A stretch of 64,000 nt of DNA from Maribacter vaceletii (GCF_003634105.1 NZ_RBIQ01000008.1:124001-188000), one strand, 5' to 3'; shown: positions 1 through 8,371, counted from the stretch's first letter. Program-made: numbers and translations. Notes: generated from the letters alone by a model not told the origin.

Positions 1-1
1 A

Positions 2-274
2 GAGGAAGATATAGTTAATCTAAATGGTAAAATAGTTTCTAAGACAAAGTTTTTATTTAATACAGTTAAAAAAGAGTTTGAGCCACAGGAAGTTATACGA
101 TATGATTATAACGAAAACGATATGCTGATTAAAACGGAGGAGAAATTAGAAGACACTATCACCATAAAAGAATATGTGTACCAATATGATGATGGCGATT
201 CTGGTAATTGGATTAAACAAATTATTACGCCAGATAATAGCTACAAAACTAGGACTATAACTTACTTTGAATAA
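2..274 (+). CDS. C-terminal fragment of an unrecognised protein with YD-like motif (5' end outside window)
   Basis: An open frame runs in from the left edge and stops with TAA at 272-274, giving the last 90 residues of a longer protein. The visible part is polar and beta-rich and ends in a YxYDDGxxGNWIKQI stretch followed by RTITYF. That pattern resembles the YD/RHS-like repeat segments found in many Bacteroidota hypothetical proteins that track changes as short beta hairpins. No enzyme motif is visible. The next gene is convergent, with stop codons only 5 bp apart. Function unknown; the resemblance to YD-type repeats is an inference from a single motif. Confidence 0.6.
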   Translation, partial: EEDIVNLNGKIVSKTKFLFNTVKKEFEPQEVIRYDYNENDMLIKTEEKLEDTITIKEYVYQYDDGDSGNWIKQIITPDNSYKTRTITYFE

Positions 275-279
275 GTAGT

Positions 280-924
280 TTACGCTAAAGATTCTATTAT
301 TTCTTTTTTAATGGCATGTTCGCCATCATAGACTATTATATTGGCTTTGCCATCTAATAAAAGTTGTATTCTTTTTTCTTCCAAAACTCTTTTGGCTTCT
401 GTAATATATTCGTCTTTATCCCCAATAAAGAAGGTTATTTTTGTCTTGTTATTTATTAGGTTAGAAAATTTCTCTTTAGTTAATTCTTTAGGTATAATAC
501 CACCATATAATACTAAATGATTACATTGGATTTTAGAATAACAAACCCATCTGCTAGCAATAGAAACGCCTTGAGAATACCCTAAAATAATAACTTTATG
601 TTGGTCTGTTATATTTTCTTGTTGGTATACTTTGTTTAAATAATTTAAAACGTTTTGTGTTTCTAAAGTAGTATTTTCTTTAGTGAGCCAACTAGTGCCA
701 ACACGACGATATTTATTATTTAAGTAATATTTAGAAGGGGCTTGTGGTGCAATTATATAGTTTTCTTCCGGAGGTAAGGAATCAAAATGTTTAATAAAGT
801 ATCTACTTAAATACCCTATACCATGTAAAACAATCCATATGTTTTTGGTTTTAGTGGTTAAGGAGTTTAGAGTTTCGTAGGTGTTCGTTGTAGTGTAACT
901 TACTTTTTTTTCTTGATTACTCAT
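280..924 (-). CDS. alpha/beta hydrolase, phospholipase/carboxylesterase (LysoPLA) type
   Basis: A 214-residue cytoplasmic serine hydrolase. The oxyanion-side HG lies at residues 34-35, the nucleophile elbow GYSQG at 115-119 (Ser117), the acid in GDKDEY (about Asp169-171) and the His in GEHA at 203, so a full catalytic triad is present in the expected order. Size and motif order fit the short lysophospholipase/carboxylesterase family that acts on acyl esters; the substrate cannot be deduced. It has no signal peptide. It is divergent from the menaquinone genes and should not be taken for MenH, whose elbow and lid are different. ATG start at 924. Confidence 0.75.
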   Translation of the reverse strand: MSNQEKKVSYTTTNTYETLNSLTTKTKNIWIVLHGIGYLSRYFIKHFDSLPPEENYIIAPQAPSKYYLNNKYRRVGTSWLTKENTTLETQNVLNYLNKVYQQENITDQHKVIILGYSQGVSIASRWVCYSKIQCNHLVLYGGIIPKELTKEKFSNLINNKTKITFFIGDKDEYITEAKRVLEEKRIQLLLDGKANIIVYDGEHAIKKEIIESLA

Positions 925-947
925 TTTGTTATAATAGCTATATTATA

Positions 948-1047
948 GTAAACTACCTCAGGGCAAGCCCACGAGGCATTTATTAGGAAACTAATTTTGA
1001 TTTCGAGGCAAGCCTCTGAGTATTTAAATCTCGATTATCGAGTAAAG
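948..1047. repeat. REP-like palindromic repeat, split copy
   Basis: Two half-copies of a hairpin-forming repeat that recurs at 10521-10574. The left half (948-982) begins GTAAACTACCTC and carries GGGCAAGCCC. The right half (1004-1047) has GAGGCAAGCCTC, then ATTTAAATCTCGA and a second small dyad CTCGATTATCGAG (1030-1042). About 20 bp of unrelated sequence separate the halves. It lies between divergent genes, in the 213-bp gap before menI, and has no coding potential. The rest of that gap shows nothing recognisable except an A-rich leader before the menI ATG. Confidence 0.7.
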
Positions 1048-1137
1048 GTAAAAAACCAAACTTTACTATAAGAGGCCATTCCCTTTTAAACACTTCTTTT
1101 ATTCTTAGCTAATGCTTAATTTTACAAAAAAAAAGGC

Positions 1138-1560
1138 ATGAACGATTATAAAGAAAAGATTCTAACTATTTGTAATGAAAGCTCTAAAAACACACTTATG
1201 GAGACTTTAGAAATTGAATATACAGATGTTGGAGAAGACTTTTTAATTGCAAAAATGCCAGTAAATACTAGAGTCCATCAGCCAGATGGTGTTTTGCATG
1301 GTGGTGCTACTGCAGCTTTAGCGGAAAGTGTTGGGAGTACAGCTTCGTATATTTTTTTAGACGGACAAAACTTTTTTGTGCGTGGTATTGAAATTTCAGC
1401 AAACCATGTAAAGAGTGTAAAAGAAGGCTTTGTATATGCTAAAGCACTTTTAGTACATAAAGGGCGTACTACACAATTATGGGAAATTAAGGTTACAGAT
1501 GATGCTAATAATTTAATATCTGTTTGTAAATTAAGTACCATTGCCTTACCAAGAAAATAA
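1138..1560 (+). CDS. menI: Hotdog-fold thioesterase, probable 1,4-dihydroxy-2-naphthoyl-CoA hydrolase
   Basis: A 140-residue PaaI/YdiI-family hotdog thioesterase. The signature HGGATAALAES covers residues 54-64, with Glu63 as the expected catalytic carboxylate on the central helix. The family hydrolyses aryl or acyl-CoA thioesters in the cytoplasm. The menaquinone assignment (release of CoA from DHNA-CoA) rests on context: the next two genes are the isochorismate synthase and menD, and the downstream start is only 1 bp past this stop. A general PaaI-type thioesterase remains possible. ATG start with an A-rich upstream stretch and no Shine-Dalgarno. Confidence 0.8.
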   Translation: MNDYKEKILTICNESSKNTLMETLEIEYTDVGEDFLIAKMPVNTRVHQPDGVLHGGATAALAESVGSTASYIFLDGQNFFVRGIEISANHVKSVKEGFVYAKALLVHKGRTTQLWEIKVTDDANNLISVCKLSTIALPRK

Positions 1561-1561
1561 T

Positions 1562-2671
1562 ATGCTTGCCCAAATTTTAGATAAAGCAAAACAACAACTG
1601 GAAGTTAACTTGCCTTTTGTTTTATATAGGAAACCTAATAGTACTATGGTACATGCAGGTTATCAATCTACATCTACTGTTTTTAATGTAAATTCCTTTG
1701 ATGAAAAAGGATTTGTTTTTGCTCCTTTTAATAGTGATTCTCCTATTGTATTATTAAAATTTGATGAATTTTTAGAAGAAACTTATGAATCTGTTGCTGT
1801 TGATTCTGAACTGGAAATAGATTATCCTAGTAGTACAGAAGGTAAGGAAATGCATATAGAGTTAGTTAAAAAGGCTATTTCTAAAATTGAGAATACCAAT
1901 TTTAAAAAAGTAGTAGTTTCTAGAAAAATAGAACTAAACTGTACTAAAAACCCTTTTTTACTTTTTAGTTCATTATTGCAAAAGTATGCATCCGCTTTTT
2001 GCTATTTATGGTATCATCCTAAAGTAGGAATGTGGTTAGGAGCAACTCCAGAAATTCTTTTAAAATTAGAAAATAAAAGGCTAACTACCATGTCTTTAGC
2101 AGGAACAAAATCCTATGAGAAAGATAAAGAAGTTATTTGGGGAACAAAGGAGTTAGTAGAGCAAAATTTAGTCACAGAGTATATAACAAATGCGTTAGAG
2201 AATAAAGTAGACAAACTATTGTATTCTAAGGTAGAATCTATTCGTGCTGGAAATTTGTGGCATTTAAGAACTAAGTTAACTGCAGATATTAAAGATGAGT
2301 CTTTAAAAAGTATTTTACAAGTACTACACCCTACGCCAGCAGTATGTGGTATGCCTAAAGAAGAAACTAAATCTTTTATTTTAGAAGAGGAAAATTATAA
2401 GAGAGCGTATTATACTGGATATTTAGGAGAATTAAATTTTAAACAAGAAAATTTAAGAACTACAAGGCGTAAAAACACAGAAAATAATGCTTATAAATCT
2501 TTAAAAACAGTGTCTGAATTGTATGTTAATTTACGTTGCATGCAACTAAAAGATGCAAAAGCAATTATATATGTTGGTGGTGGTATAACAAAAGACTCTG
2601 ACCCAGAAAAAGAGTGGAAAGAAACTGTAAATAAAAGTAAAACTATGTTGTTTATACTTAATACAGTATAA
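1562..2671 (+). CDS. menF: Isochorismate synthase (chorismate-binding enzyme)
   Basis: 369 residues. Converts chorismate to isochorismate, the first committed step of menaquinone synthesis. The chorismate-utilising fold is clear from VVVSRK (near residue 118), LGATPE, LAGTK, LHPTPAVCG (about 255-263), GYLGE (about 287-291) and a C-terminal YVGGGI...DSDPEKEW segment containing the Mg-binding acidic residues. I start it at the ATG 1 bp after the menI stop rather than at the ATG 21 bp upstream, which would overlap menI. Siderophore-type EntC enzymes are close relatives, but the men neighbours decide. Confidence 0.88.
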   Translation: MLAQILDKAKQQLEVNLPFVLYRKPNSTMVHAGYQSTSTVFNVNSFDEKGFVFAPFNSDSPIVLLKFDEFLEETYESVAVDSELEIDYPSSTEGKEMHIELVKKAISKIENTNFKKVVVSRKIELNCTKNPFLLFSSLLQKYASAFCYLWYHPKVGMWLGATPEILLKLENKRLTTMSLAGTKSYEKDKEVIWGTKELVEQNLVTEYITNALENKVDKLLYSKVESIRAGNLWHLRTKLTADIKDESLKSILQVLHPTPAVCGMPKEETKSFILEEENYKRAYYTGYLGELNFKQENLRTTRRKNTENNAYKSLKTVSELYVNLRCMQLKDAKAIIYVGGGITKDSDPEKEWKETVNKSKTMLFILNTV

Positions 2672-2684
2672 TCTTATTGTAGAA

Positions 2685-2716
2685 TTGGGTTTAGTTAGTA
2701 CATCGTTGTATTTTTG
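2685..2716 (+). promoter_or_regulatory. Bacteroidota sigma-A promoter of menD, predicted leaderless
   Basis: TATTTTTG (2709-2716) matches the -7 consensus TAnnTTTG, with TTGG 20 bp upstream (2685-2688) as a -33 element. Only six bases separate the box from the menD ATG at 2723, so the expected transcription start is at or next to the start codon. Confidence 0.6.
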
Positions 2717-2722
2717 TTTTAC

Positions 2723-4450
2723 ATGAAGTACTCTACAATTGCATCTGCACAAACTATAATTTTACATTGTAAAGCAAAGGGAATTAAGAATATAGTAATA
2801 TCTCCTGGTTCTAGAAATGCTCCTTTAACAATTTCATTTACAGAAAACACTTTTTTTAATTGTTATAGTATTGTAGATGAGCGTTGTGCAGCATTTTTTG
2901 CACTTGGTATGGCGCAGCAATTAAAAGAACCTGTTGTTGTTGTTTGTACTTCAGGAAGTGCATTATTAAATTACTATCCTGCAATTGCAGAAGCATATTA
3001 TAGTGGTATTCCTTTAGTTGTAATTTCTGCAGATAGGCCTACGTATAAAGTAGATGTTGGCGATGGGCAAACTATAAGGCAAACTAATGTTTTTAATAAT
3101 CATATAGGGTATTCGGCAAACTTAAAACAAGATGCGAACCATGCTAGTGAAGTTTATAATGCGTATGAATTAAATATAGATGTTCAGGATAACATACAAA
3201 CTTATAATGATGCAGAATTAAATACAGCTTTGAACACTGCAATACATTTAAAATTACCAGTACATATTAATATTCCTTTTGAAGAGCCATTATATAATAA
3301 GGTATCTAAGCCATCTGTAGTTCCAAATATTATTTTTGATAAAAAAAATGATAGAAAACCTAATAATATAGAGTTTTTTAAAGAAAAATGGAGTAGTGCA
3401 GAGCGTATAATAGTACTTGTAGGGGTTAATGAACCTAATGCCATAGACCAAGAGTTATTAGATGCATTAGGGGTAGATTCGCGAATTATTGTTTTTACAG
3501 AAACTACATCTAATCTACATCATCCTAATTTTTTTCCAAGTATAGATAGTATTCTTGCACCCATAGAAAAGTCAAACAATAAGGAAGAACTATTTAAGAA
3601 TTTACAGCCAGAAATTTTAGTAACTTTTGGAGGATTAGTAGTTTCAAAAAAAATTAAAGCCTTTTTAAGAAGCTATAAACCGTCAGAACATTGGCATATA
3701 GATAAGCTAAAAGCGTTGGATACTTACTTTAGTTTATCCAATCATATAAAGGAAAAACCCTCTTTTTTCTTAAAATCTATAGTGAATTCAAAAAATAATA
3801 AAAGTAACTATTTTGATTTTTGGAATGCAAAAAGAAATCAGTATCAATTAAAAAGAAAGGAATATTTGTGTAAAATTCCGTTCTCAGATTTTAAAGTTTT
3901 TGATATTATTTTAAAAAGCATACCTAATAATTATCAATTACAATTAGCAAATAGTTCTACGATTCGTTACACACAACTCTTTAATAATAACAAAACTATT
4001 CCTGTTTTTTGTAACAGAGGAACAAGCGGAATAGATGGGAGTGTGTCAACCGCTGTTGGTGCTTCTATATATTATAGCGCCCCTACGTTATTGATTACTG
4101 GGGATTTAAGCTTTTTTTACGACAGTAATGGTTTATGGAATAATTATTTAAGAAAAGATTTTAAAATTATTGTTGTAAACAATGGAGGAGGAGGAATTTT
4201 TAGAATTTTACCTGGGAAAGAGGATTCTAAAATGTTTAATACTTTTTTTGAAACGCAAAATAATTTATCTGCAAAAGAAATTTGTAAACTATATAATTTA
4301 GAATATTTGCAAGCGGATGTTGAATACTTATTAGAAGAACAATTAAAAAAAATGTATAAAATAACAGAGAAACCTGCAATTTTAGAAATAAAAACCCCCA
4401 GATTAATAAATGATAAAATTTTGATTGATTATTTTGATTTCATATCTTAG
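2723..4450 (+). CDS. menD: SEPHCHC synthase MenD, thiamine-diphosphate dependent
   Basis: 575 residues, the usual length. Joins isochorismate and 2-oxoglutarate to give 2-succinyl-5-enolpyruvyl-6-hydroxy-3-cyclohexene-1-carboxylate. Visible are SPGSRNAPL near the N terminus, the catalytic-Glu segment VDERCAAFFALG, CTSGSA, SADRP, and the ThDP/Mg motif GDLSFFYDSNGLWNN around residues 459-475. I start at ATG 2723; a TTG 9 bp upstream is in frame but overlaps the promoter box. The gene appears to have its own promoter even though menF lies 50 bp upstream. Confidence 0.93.
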   Translation: MKYSTIASAQTIILHCKAKGIKNIVISPGSRNAPLTISFTENTFFNCYSIVDERCAAFFALGMAQQLKEPVVVVCTSGSALLNYYPAIAEAYYSGIPLVVISADRPTYKVDVGDGQTIRQTNVFNNHIGYSANLKQDANHASEVYNAYELNIDVQDNIQTYNDAELNTALNTAIHLKLPVHINIPFEEPLYNKVSKPSVVPNIIFDKKNDRKPNNIEFFKEKWSSAERIIVLVGVNEPNAIDQELLDALGVDSRIIVFTETTSNLHHPNFFPSIDSILAPIEKSNNKEELFKNLQPEILVTFGGLVVSKKIKAFLRSYKPSEHWHIDKLKALDTYFSLSNHIKEKPSFFLKSIVNSKNNKSNYFDFWNAKRNQYQLKRKEYLCKIPFSDFKVFDIILKSIPNNYQLQLANSSTIRYTQLFNNNKTIPVFCNRGTSGIDGSVSTAVGASIYYSAPTLLITGDLSFFYDSNGLWNNYLRKDFKIIVVNNGGGGIFRILPGKEDSKMFNTFFETQNNLSAKEICKLYNLEYLQADVEYLLEEQLKKMYKITEKPAILEIKTPRLINDKILIDYFDFIS

Positions 4451-4489
4451 ACTTTTATTAACCATTAATTAATTACAATACTAAACATT

Positions 4490-4828
4490 ATGAGTAAAAG
4501 AGACGATCTAATTGCTAAGTACGCTGCAGACATAAAAGACAAGTTTGGAGAAAGTGCTGATATGGATTTATTAACAAAAGTTACTATAGGATTAGGACCT
4601 TCTATCTACAACATTGATGCTTCTAAAGTATCTGGTGGAGACGAGAAAGAATTAGCAACTGTTAAGAACAACTACTTAATCAAAAAATTAGGTATGGCAG
4701 ATTCTGCTAAGTTAGATGAAGGTATTAAAACTGTTATGGATAAATATGGTTCTTCTAATAGAAATAAGCATAGAGCTGTTGTTTATTATATGCTTTGTAA
4801 ACATTTTGGAAAGCAATCTGCTTACTAG
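4490..4828 (+). CDS. DUF2853 family protein
   Basis: A 112-residue small soluble protein starting MSKRDDLIAKYAADIKDK and containing GLGPSIYN and a C-terminal helical RAVVYYMLCKHFGK. I recognise this as the DUF2853 family, common in Bacteroidota and some Proteobacteria, with no established function. It lies 39 bp after menD and is followed at once by a strong terminator, so it ends that transcription unit. Its codon use favours highly expressed forms, which suggests an abundant protein; that last point is inference. Confidence 0.75.
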   Translation: MSKRDDLIAKYAADIKDKFGESADMDLLTKVTIGLGPSIYNIDASKVSGGDEKELATVKNNYLIKKLGMADSAKLDEGIKTVMDKYGSSNRNKHRAVVYYMLCKHFGKQSAY

Positions 4829-4850
4829 AAAGAATTTCTTTAAAAAAATG

Positions 4851-4877
4851 AAACCGCTCCTCAAGAGCGGTTTTTTT
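4851..4877 (+). terminator. Rho-independent terminator after the DUF2853 gene
   Basis: AAACCGCTC / GAGCGGTTT stem (4851-4859 with 4865-4873), 5-nt loop, then a run of T. Ends the menI-menF-menD-DUF2853 unit. Confidence 0.9.
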
Positions 4878-4953
4878 GTTTGTACTAATTTTAATGTTGT
4901 ATATACTGTTTTATATATTTTAATAACAAGACTTATAATTCTTTTTTAAAATG

Positions 4954-4961
4954 TAATTTTG
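4954..4961 (+). promoter_or_regulatory. TAnnTTTG box, predicted leaderless promoter
   Basis: TAATTTTG ends four bases before the ATG at 4966. No clear -33 TTTG is visible. The position immediately before the start codon predicts a leaderless or nearly leaderless mRNA. Confidence 0.5.
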
Positions 4962-4965
4962 CAGC

Positions 4966-5805
4966 ATGATAGAATTAGGGAAGTTAAATAGTTTAGAAAT
5001 ATTACGAACAACAAGTGTAGGGCTGTTTTTAGGAGATAATGATGGTAATGACATTCTTTTGCCAAATAAATATGTGCCAGAGTCTTATGAAATTGGAAGT
5101 AAAATATCTGTTTTTTGCTATTTAGATTATGAAGAAAGACCAATTGCTACCACTTTAGAACCTTATATAATGGCGAATGAATTTCAGCTATTAGAAGTAG
5201 TAGAGGTGAATGAATTTGGTGCATTTATGCAATGGGGTTTAGAAAAGCATATGTTAGTTCCTTTTAGAGAACAAAGAGTTAAAATGCAAGAAGGACAATG
5301 GTATGTTGTTTATTGCTATTTAGATGAACGCTCTAACCGTTTAGTTGCATCTAATAAATTAGACCGCTTTTTAAGTAACGATAATATAGAGTTAAAAGTT
5401 TGGGATCAAATTGAGATTATTGTAACAAGACAAACCAATTTAGGTTGGGAAGTTATTGTAAATAATAAACATAAAGGATTAGTATATTCTAATGAGGTGT
5501 TTAAGAAAATTGCAATAGGAGATACTATGCCTGCTTGTATAAAAACAATTAGAAAAGATAATAAGTTAGATATTTCTTTACAACCATTAGGAACTAGGGT
5601 TTTAGAACCTGCTGCGAATAAGATTTTTGAAATGCTAATTAAAGAAAATGGTTTTTTACCTTTTAATGATAAGTCTTCTCCAGAAGAAATTACGACAACT
5701 TTTCAGATGAGCAAAAAGACTTTTAAAAAAGGAATAGGAAGTTTGTATAAAGAAAGAAAAATAGAAATTAAAACAGACGGTATTCATGTTATAAAATCAA
5801 ATTAA
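4966..5805 (+). CDS. CvfB-like S1 RNA-binding protein
   Basis: 279 residues with successive OB/S1-like beta-barrel segments: an N-terminal one with VGLFLGDNDGNDILLPNKYVP, a second with VNEFGAFMQWG...LVPFREQ, a third with LGWEVIVNNKHKGLVYSNEVF, and a C-terminal winged-helix region (FQMSKKTFKKGIGSLYKERKI). This order is that of CvfB/YitL proteins, which bind RNA; CvfB affects virulence gene expression in Staphylococcus. The role in flavobacteria is not known. Monocistronic by position: a terminator precedes it and a 159-bp gap follows. Confidence 0.82.
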   Translation: MIELGKLNSLEILRTTSVGLFLGDNDGNDILLPNKYVPESYEIGSKISVFCYLDYEERPIATTLEPYIMANEFQLLEVVEVNEFGAFMQWGLEKHMLVPFREQRVKMQEGQWYVVYCYLDERSNRLVASNKLDRFLSNDNIELKVWDQIEIIVTRQTNLGWEVIVNNKHKGLVYSNEVFKKIAIGDTMPACIKTIRKDNKLDISLQPLGTRVLEPAANKIFEMLIKENGFLPFNDKSSPEEITTTFQMSKKTFKKGIGSLYKERKIEIKTDGIHVIKSN

Positions 5806-5964
5806 ATATACTTGTCTAATTATTTGGTTTTTAGTTGTTTATAAAATTTACTATATTTATTAATAATAATAAGATAAAATTTAATTTTTCTTAAAAAAAA
5901 GAGTAGACATTCGGCTATTTTAATTAACTTTAGCGTGTTAAATTAGCCCCAAAACTAATACTGC

Positions 5965-6573
5965 ATGCCATTTATAGAAGAAAGCGATTTATTAGAATTG
6001 CATAAAGATATTGATAAAGCTCAAATAATTAATGAGCGTTTATTGGATCAAATAAAAATTAAAAACAAAGAATTAAAAAAAAGTAATATTCAGCGTAATG
6101 TACTTGCTGGTGTAACTGCTTTATTTTTAATTGGAACTTTAGCTATTACTTCATTTACAGCGGGTCTTAGTAGTTCTAACACTTTTAAAAAGCAAAACAA
6201 TACTAGTAACTTATTGGTTTCTATAGATAGTTTAGATGCTATTAAAAGTAGAATAGACAATCTTAAAATTCAGAATGAAGAGTTAAGTTTAGTTAAAGAA
6301 TTTTATTTAGCTAAAGAATTTATAGAGAAAGAAAAAATATATTCTGTACAAGTTAAATCTTTTGTAGAGAATAATGTTACTCTAGCTTCAGAAGCTTTAA
6401 CAAATACCTTATTTGTAAAAACAAACCCTTTTTATTCCTATTCTTTAGGAAATTTCCAAACTCTTAATGAAGCTCAAAAATTTAGAAAACAATTGGTAGA
6501 CCTTGGTTTTCAAGATGCTTTTGTTGCTTCTTATAAAGATGGAAAACGTATTCAAATAGAAGACCCTTATTAA
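5965..6573 (+). CDS. Membrane-anchored coiled-coil protein with SPOR-like C terminus
   Basis: 202 residues. Residues 1-45 are a charged helix, 46-67 a single transmembrane segment, about 75-115 a Ser/Asn-rich then helical stretch, and 150-202 reads YSLGNFQTLNEAQKFRKQLVDLGF, matching the beta-alpha pattern of SPOR-type peptidoglycan-binding domains (aromatic-L/G-N-F, then the EA...F/L helix). Probably an inner-membrane protein with a periplasmic wall-associated domain. It ends 2 bp before menA. The SPOR assignment is from pattern only. Unknown role. Confidence 0.6.
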   Translation: MPFIEESDLLELHKDIDKAQIINERLLDQIKIKNKELKKSNIQRNVLAGVTALFLIGTLAITSFTAGLSSSNTFKKQNNTSNLLVSIDSLDAIKSRIDNLKIQNEELSLVKEFYLAKEFIEKEKIYSVQVKSFVENNVTLASEALTNTLFVKTNPFYSYSLGNFQTLNEAQKFRKQLVDLGFQDAFVASYKDGKRIQIEDPY

Positions 6574-6575
6574 TT

Positions 6576-7484
6576 TTGAATAAAGTAAACATCTGGTTAA
6601 ATGCAGCCAGATTAAGAACACTACCATTATCTGTTTCCGGTATTTTGGTAGGAACTGCAATTGCTAATTTGTATGGTTTTAAAGACTATATTATTTTGGT
6701 TCTTGCTTTATGTACTACCATAGGTTTTCAAATAACTTCTAATTTTGCTAACGATTATGGAGACGGAGTTAAAGGAACAGATAACGAGGATCGTATAGGC
6801 CCCCAAAGAGTATTACAAAGTGGATTATTATCTAGAGTTCAATTAAAAAAAGGAATATTTATTTCAATAGGTATTAATATAGTTTTTGTTCTTGCATTAG
6901 TCTTCTATAGTTTTGGAATAGAAAATTGGAAATACATAATACTTTTTTTAATCTTAGGCGCTTTTAGTATTTGGGCAGCAATAAAGTATACGGTTGGTAA
7001 GTCTGCTTATGGTTATAGAGGATTAGGAGATATTTTTGTTTTTCTTTTTTTTGGACTTTTAAGTGTTTTAGGAACACTCTTCTTATATACTAAATACATC
7101 ACTTTTTTATCCATATTACCTGCTATTACAGTTGGAACATTAAGTACAGGGGTTCTAAACTTAAATAACTTAAGAGATTTTAATTCTGATAAAAAAGCTT
7201 TAAAAAATACTTTGGTAGTAAAAATGGGTTATGAAAATGGAAAAATTTACCATTATGTTTTATTAGCAATAGCAGTTTTATGCTTATTAGTATTTACCAT
7301 TAAAATATATCAAAACTGGTTTTCTTTACTACCTTTAATAGTCATATTTCCTTTATTAGTACATGCTAAAAAAGTTGTTACTACTTTGGAACCCATTAAA
7401 TTAGATCCAGAACTTAAAAAATTAGCATTAGCAACTTTTTTTATGTCAATCCTCATATATTTTTGTTACAATTATTTTTTGTAA
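6576..7484 (+). CDS. menA: 1,4-dihydroxy-2-naphthoate polyprenyltransferase
   Basis: 302 residues with eight or nine hydrophobic segments, a UbiA-family integral membrane prenyltransferase that attaches the isoprenoid tail to DHNA. The first Asp-rich motif is NDYGD (59-63) followed by the family segment DGVKGTDNEDRIGPQRVLQSG; the second is NLNNLRDFNSDKKALKNTL around 196-214. The start is TTG at 6576; no in-frame ATG fits the family's N terminus (IWLNAARLRTLPLSVSG). A TAATTTTG at 6571-6578 overlaps the upstream stop and this start codon, so it may be a promoter or a coincidence. Confidence 0.92.
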   Translation: MNKVNIWLNAARLRTLPLSVSGILVGTAIANLYGFKDYIILVLALCTTIGFQITSNFANDYGDGVKGTDNEDRIGPQRVLQSGLLSRVQLKKGIFISIGINIVFVLALVFYSFGIENWKYIILFLILGAFSIWAAIKYTVGKSAYGYRGLGDIFVFLFFGLLSVLGTLFLYTKYITFLSILPAITVGTLSTGVLNLNNLRDFNSDKKALKNTLVVKMGYENGKIYHYVLLAIAVLCLLVFTIKIYQNWFSLLPLIVIFPLLVHAKKVVTTLEPIKLDPELKKLALATFFMSILIYFCYNYFL

Positions 7485-7507
7485 TTTTGAGTTTAAACCA
7501 TTTAAAC
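7482..7507 (+). promoter_or_regulatory. Promoter and 5'-UTR hairpin of the LytTR regulator gene
   Basis: TAATTTTG (7482-7489) is an exact TAnnTTTG box and overlaps the menA stop codon. Right after it lies GTTTAAA-CCA-TTTAAAC (7491-7507), a 7-bp perfect inverted repeat. Its position at the expected transcription start would suit an operator or a 5'-end hairpin. Confidence 0.5.
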
Positions 7508-7516
7508 TAAATAACC

Positions 7517-8269
7517 TTGGAACAACCAATTAAAATACTTATCGTAGAGGACAATGTCATAATTGCGGATGATATGCAATCTATGTTAGAAGAAATTGGT
7601 TACGAGATTGTAGACAATGTTATAGTATATGAACAGGCTGTTGAAGTTCTAAAAACACAACAGGTAGACCTAGTTTTAATTGATATTATATTAGCATCTG
7701 ATAAAACTGGAATTGATTTAGGTAAGCATATTCGCGATAATTATGATATTCCTTTTATTTTCGTAACATCTAACTCGGATAGAGCAACTGTAGAAAATGC
7801 AAAAACAGTAAAACCAAATGGTTATTTAGTAAAACCTTTTGAGCAACAAGACCTTTATACTTCTATAGAAATAGCACTTTCTAATTTTACATACGGTGCA
7901 GCAGAAAAAAATGGTAACGTAGCATCTTCAGAAGATGCTCCTATGTCTAACTCTATACTTAAAGATTCAATTTTTGTTAAAAAGCAACATCTTTATTATA
8001 GAATTCAGTTCGGAGATATTCAATTTATAAAAGCAGATAATGTTTACTTAGAAGTAAACACTGTAGATAAAAAGTTTTTAGTTAGATCTCCTTTAAAAGA
8101 TTATTTAGAAAAATTACCAAAAAATAAATTCTATAGAGCTCATAAATCGTACATAGTTAATGTGGACCATATAGATGCCATTAACTCTAAAGACATTATG
8201 ATAAATAATAATTTGATTCCTATATCTAAAGATTTTAAAGAGTTTATTATCTCTGCAATGAATTCTTAA
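7517..8269 (+). CDS. LytTR-family response regulator
   Basis: 250 residues. Receiver domain 1-125: acidic pocket EDN (11-13), phosphoacceptor Asp56 in LVLIDIIL, Thr84, Lys106 in LVKPFE. Residues 150-248 form a LytTR DNA-binding domain (IQFIKADNVYLEV, RSPLKDYLEKLP, FYRAHKSYIVNVDHI). Starts with TTG at 7517; the nearest in-frame ATG is inside the receiver domain. The histidine kinase gene 287 bp downstream, in the same direction, is the natural partner. LytTR proteins bind paired direct repeats, and such repeats lie upstream of that kinase gene. Confidence 0.9.
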   Translation: MEQPIKILIVEDNVIIADDMQSMLEEIGYEIVDNVIVYEQAVEVLKTQQVDLVLIDIILASDKTGIDLGKHIRDNYDIPFIFVTSNSDRATVENAKTVKPNGYLVKPFEQQDLYTSIEIALSNFTYGAAEKNGNVASSEDAPMSNSILKDSIFVKKQHLYYRIQFGDIQFIKADNVYLEVNTVDKKFLVRSPLKDYLEKLPKNKFYRAHKSYIVNVDHIDAINSKDIMINNNLIPISKDFKEFIISAMNS

Positions 8270-8286
8270 AAAGAAGAAATATTTAT

Positions 8287-8316
8287 ATAAAAAAGAGACA
8301 TTTATGTCGCTTTTTT
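8287..8316 (+). terminator. Rho-independent terminator after the LytTR regulator
   Basis: GACA-TTTA-TGTC core (8297-8308) extended by AAAAG/CTTTT pairs with one mismatch, followed by a T run. It separates the regulator and kinase into two transcription units. Confidence 0.65.
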
Positions 8317-8342
8317 ATATTTTACCACACTTTACCAACTCC

Positions 8343-8371
8343 ATGAAATACGTATTTTATCGATGAAATAC
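8343..8371. promoter_or_regulatory. Direct repeat ATGAAATAC, 20-bp period, with embedded palindrome
   Basis: ATGAAATAC occurs at 8343-8351 and 8363-8371. The first copy is part of a perfect 12-bp palindrome AAATACGTATTT. In the 287-bp region between the regulator and kinase genes; candidate regulator binding site. Confidence 0.45.

Noticed and set aside
280-924. The alpha/beta hydrolase as the missing MenH
   Set aside because: Its nucleophile elbow GYSQG and short lid-less layout are of the lysophospholipase/carboxylesterase type, and it is transcribed away from the men genes.
4716-4949. A 77-codon plus-strand ORF overlapping the DUF2853 gene and its terminator
   Set aside because: It runs through a strong terminator in a different frame from a well-supported gene and has low-complexity composition.
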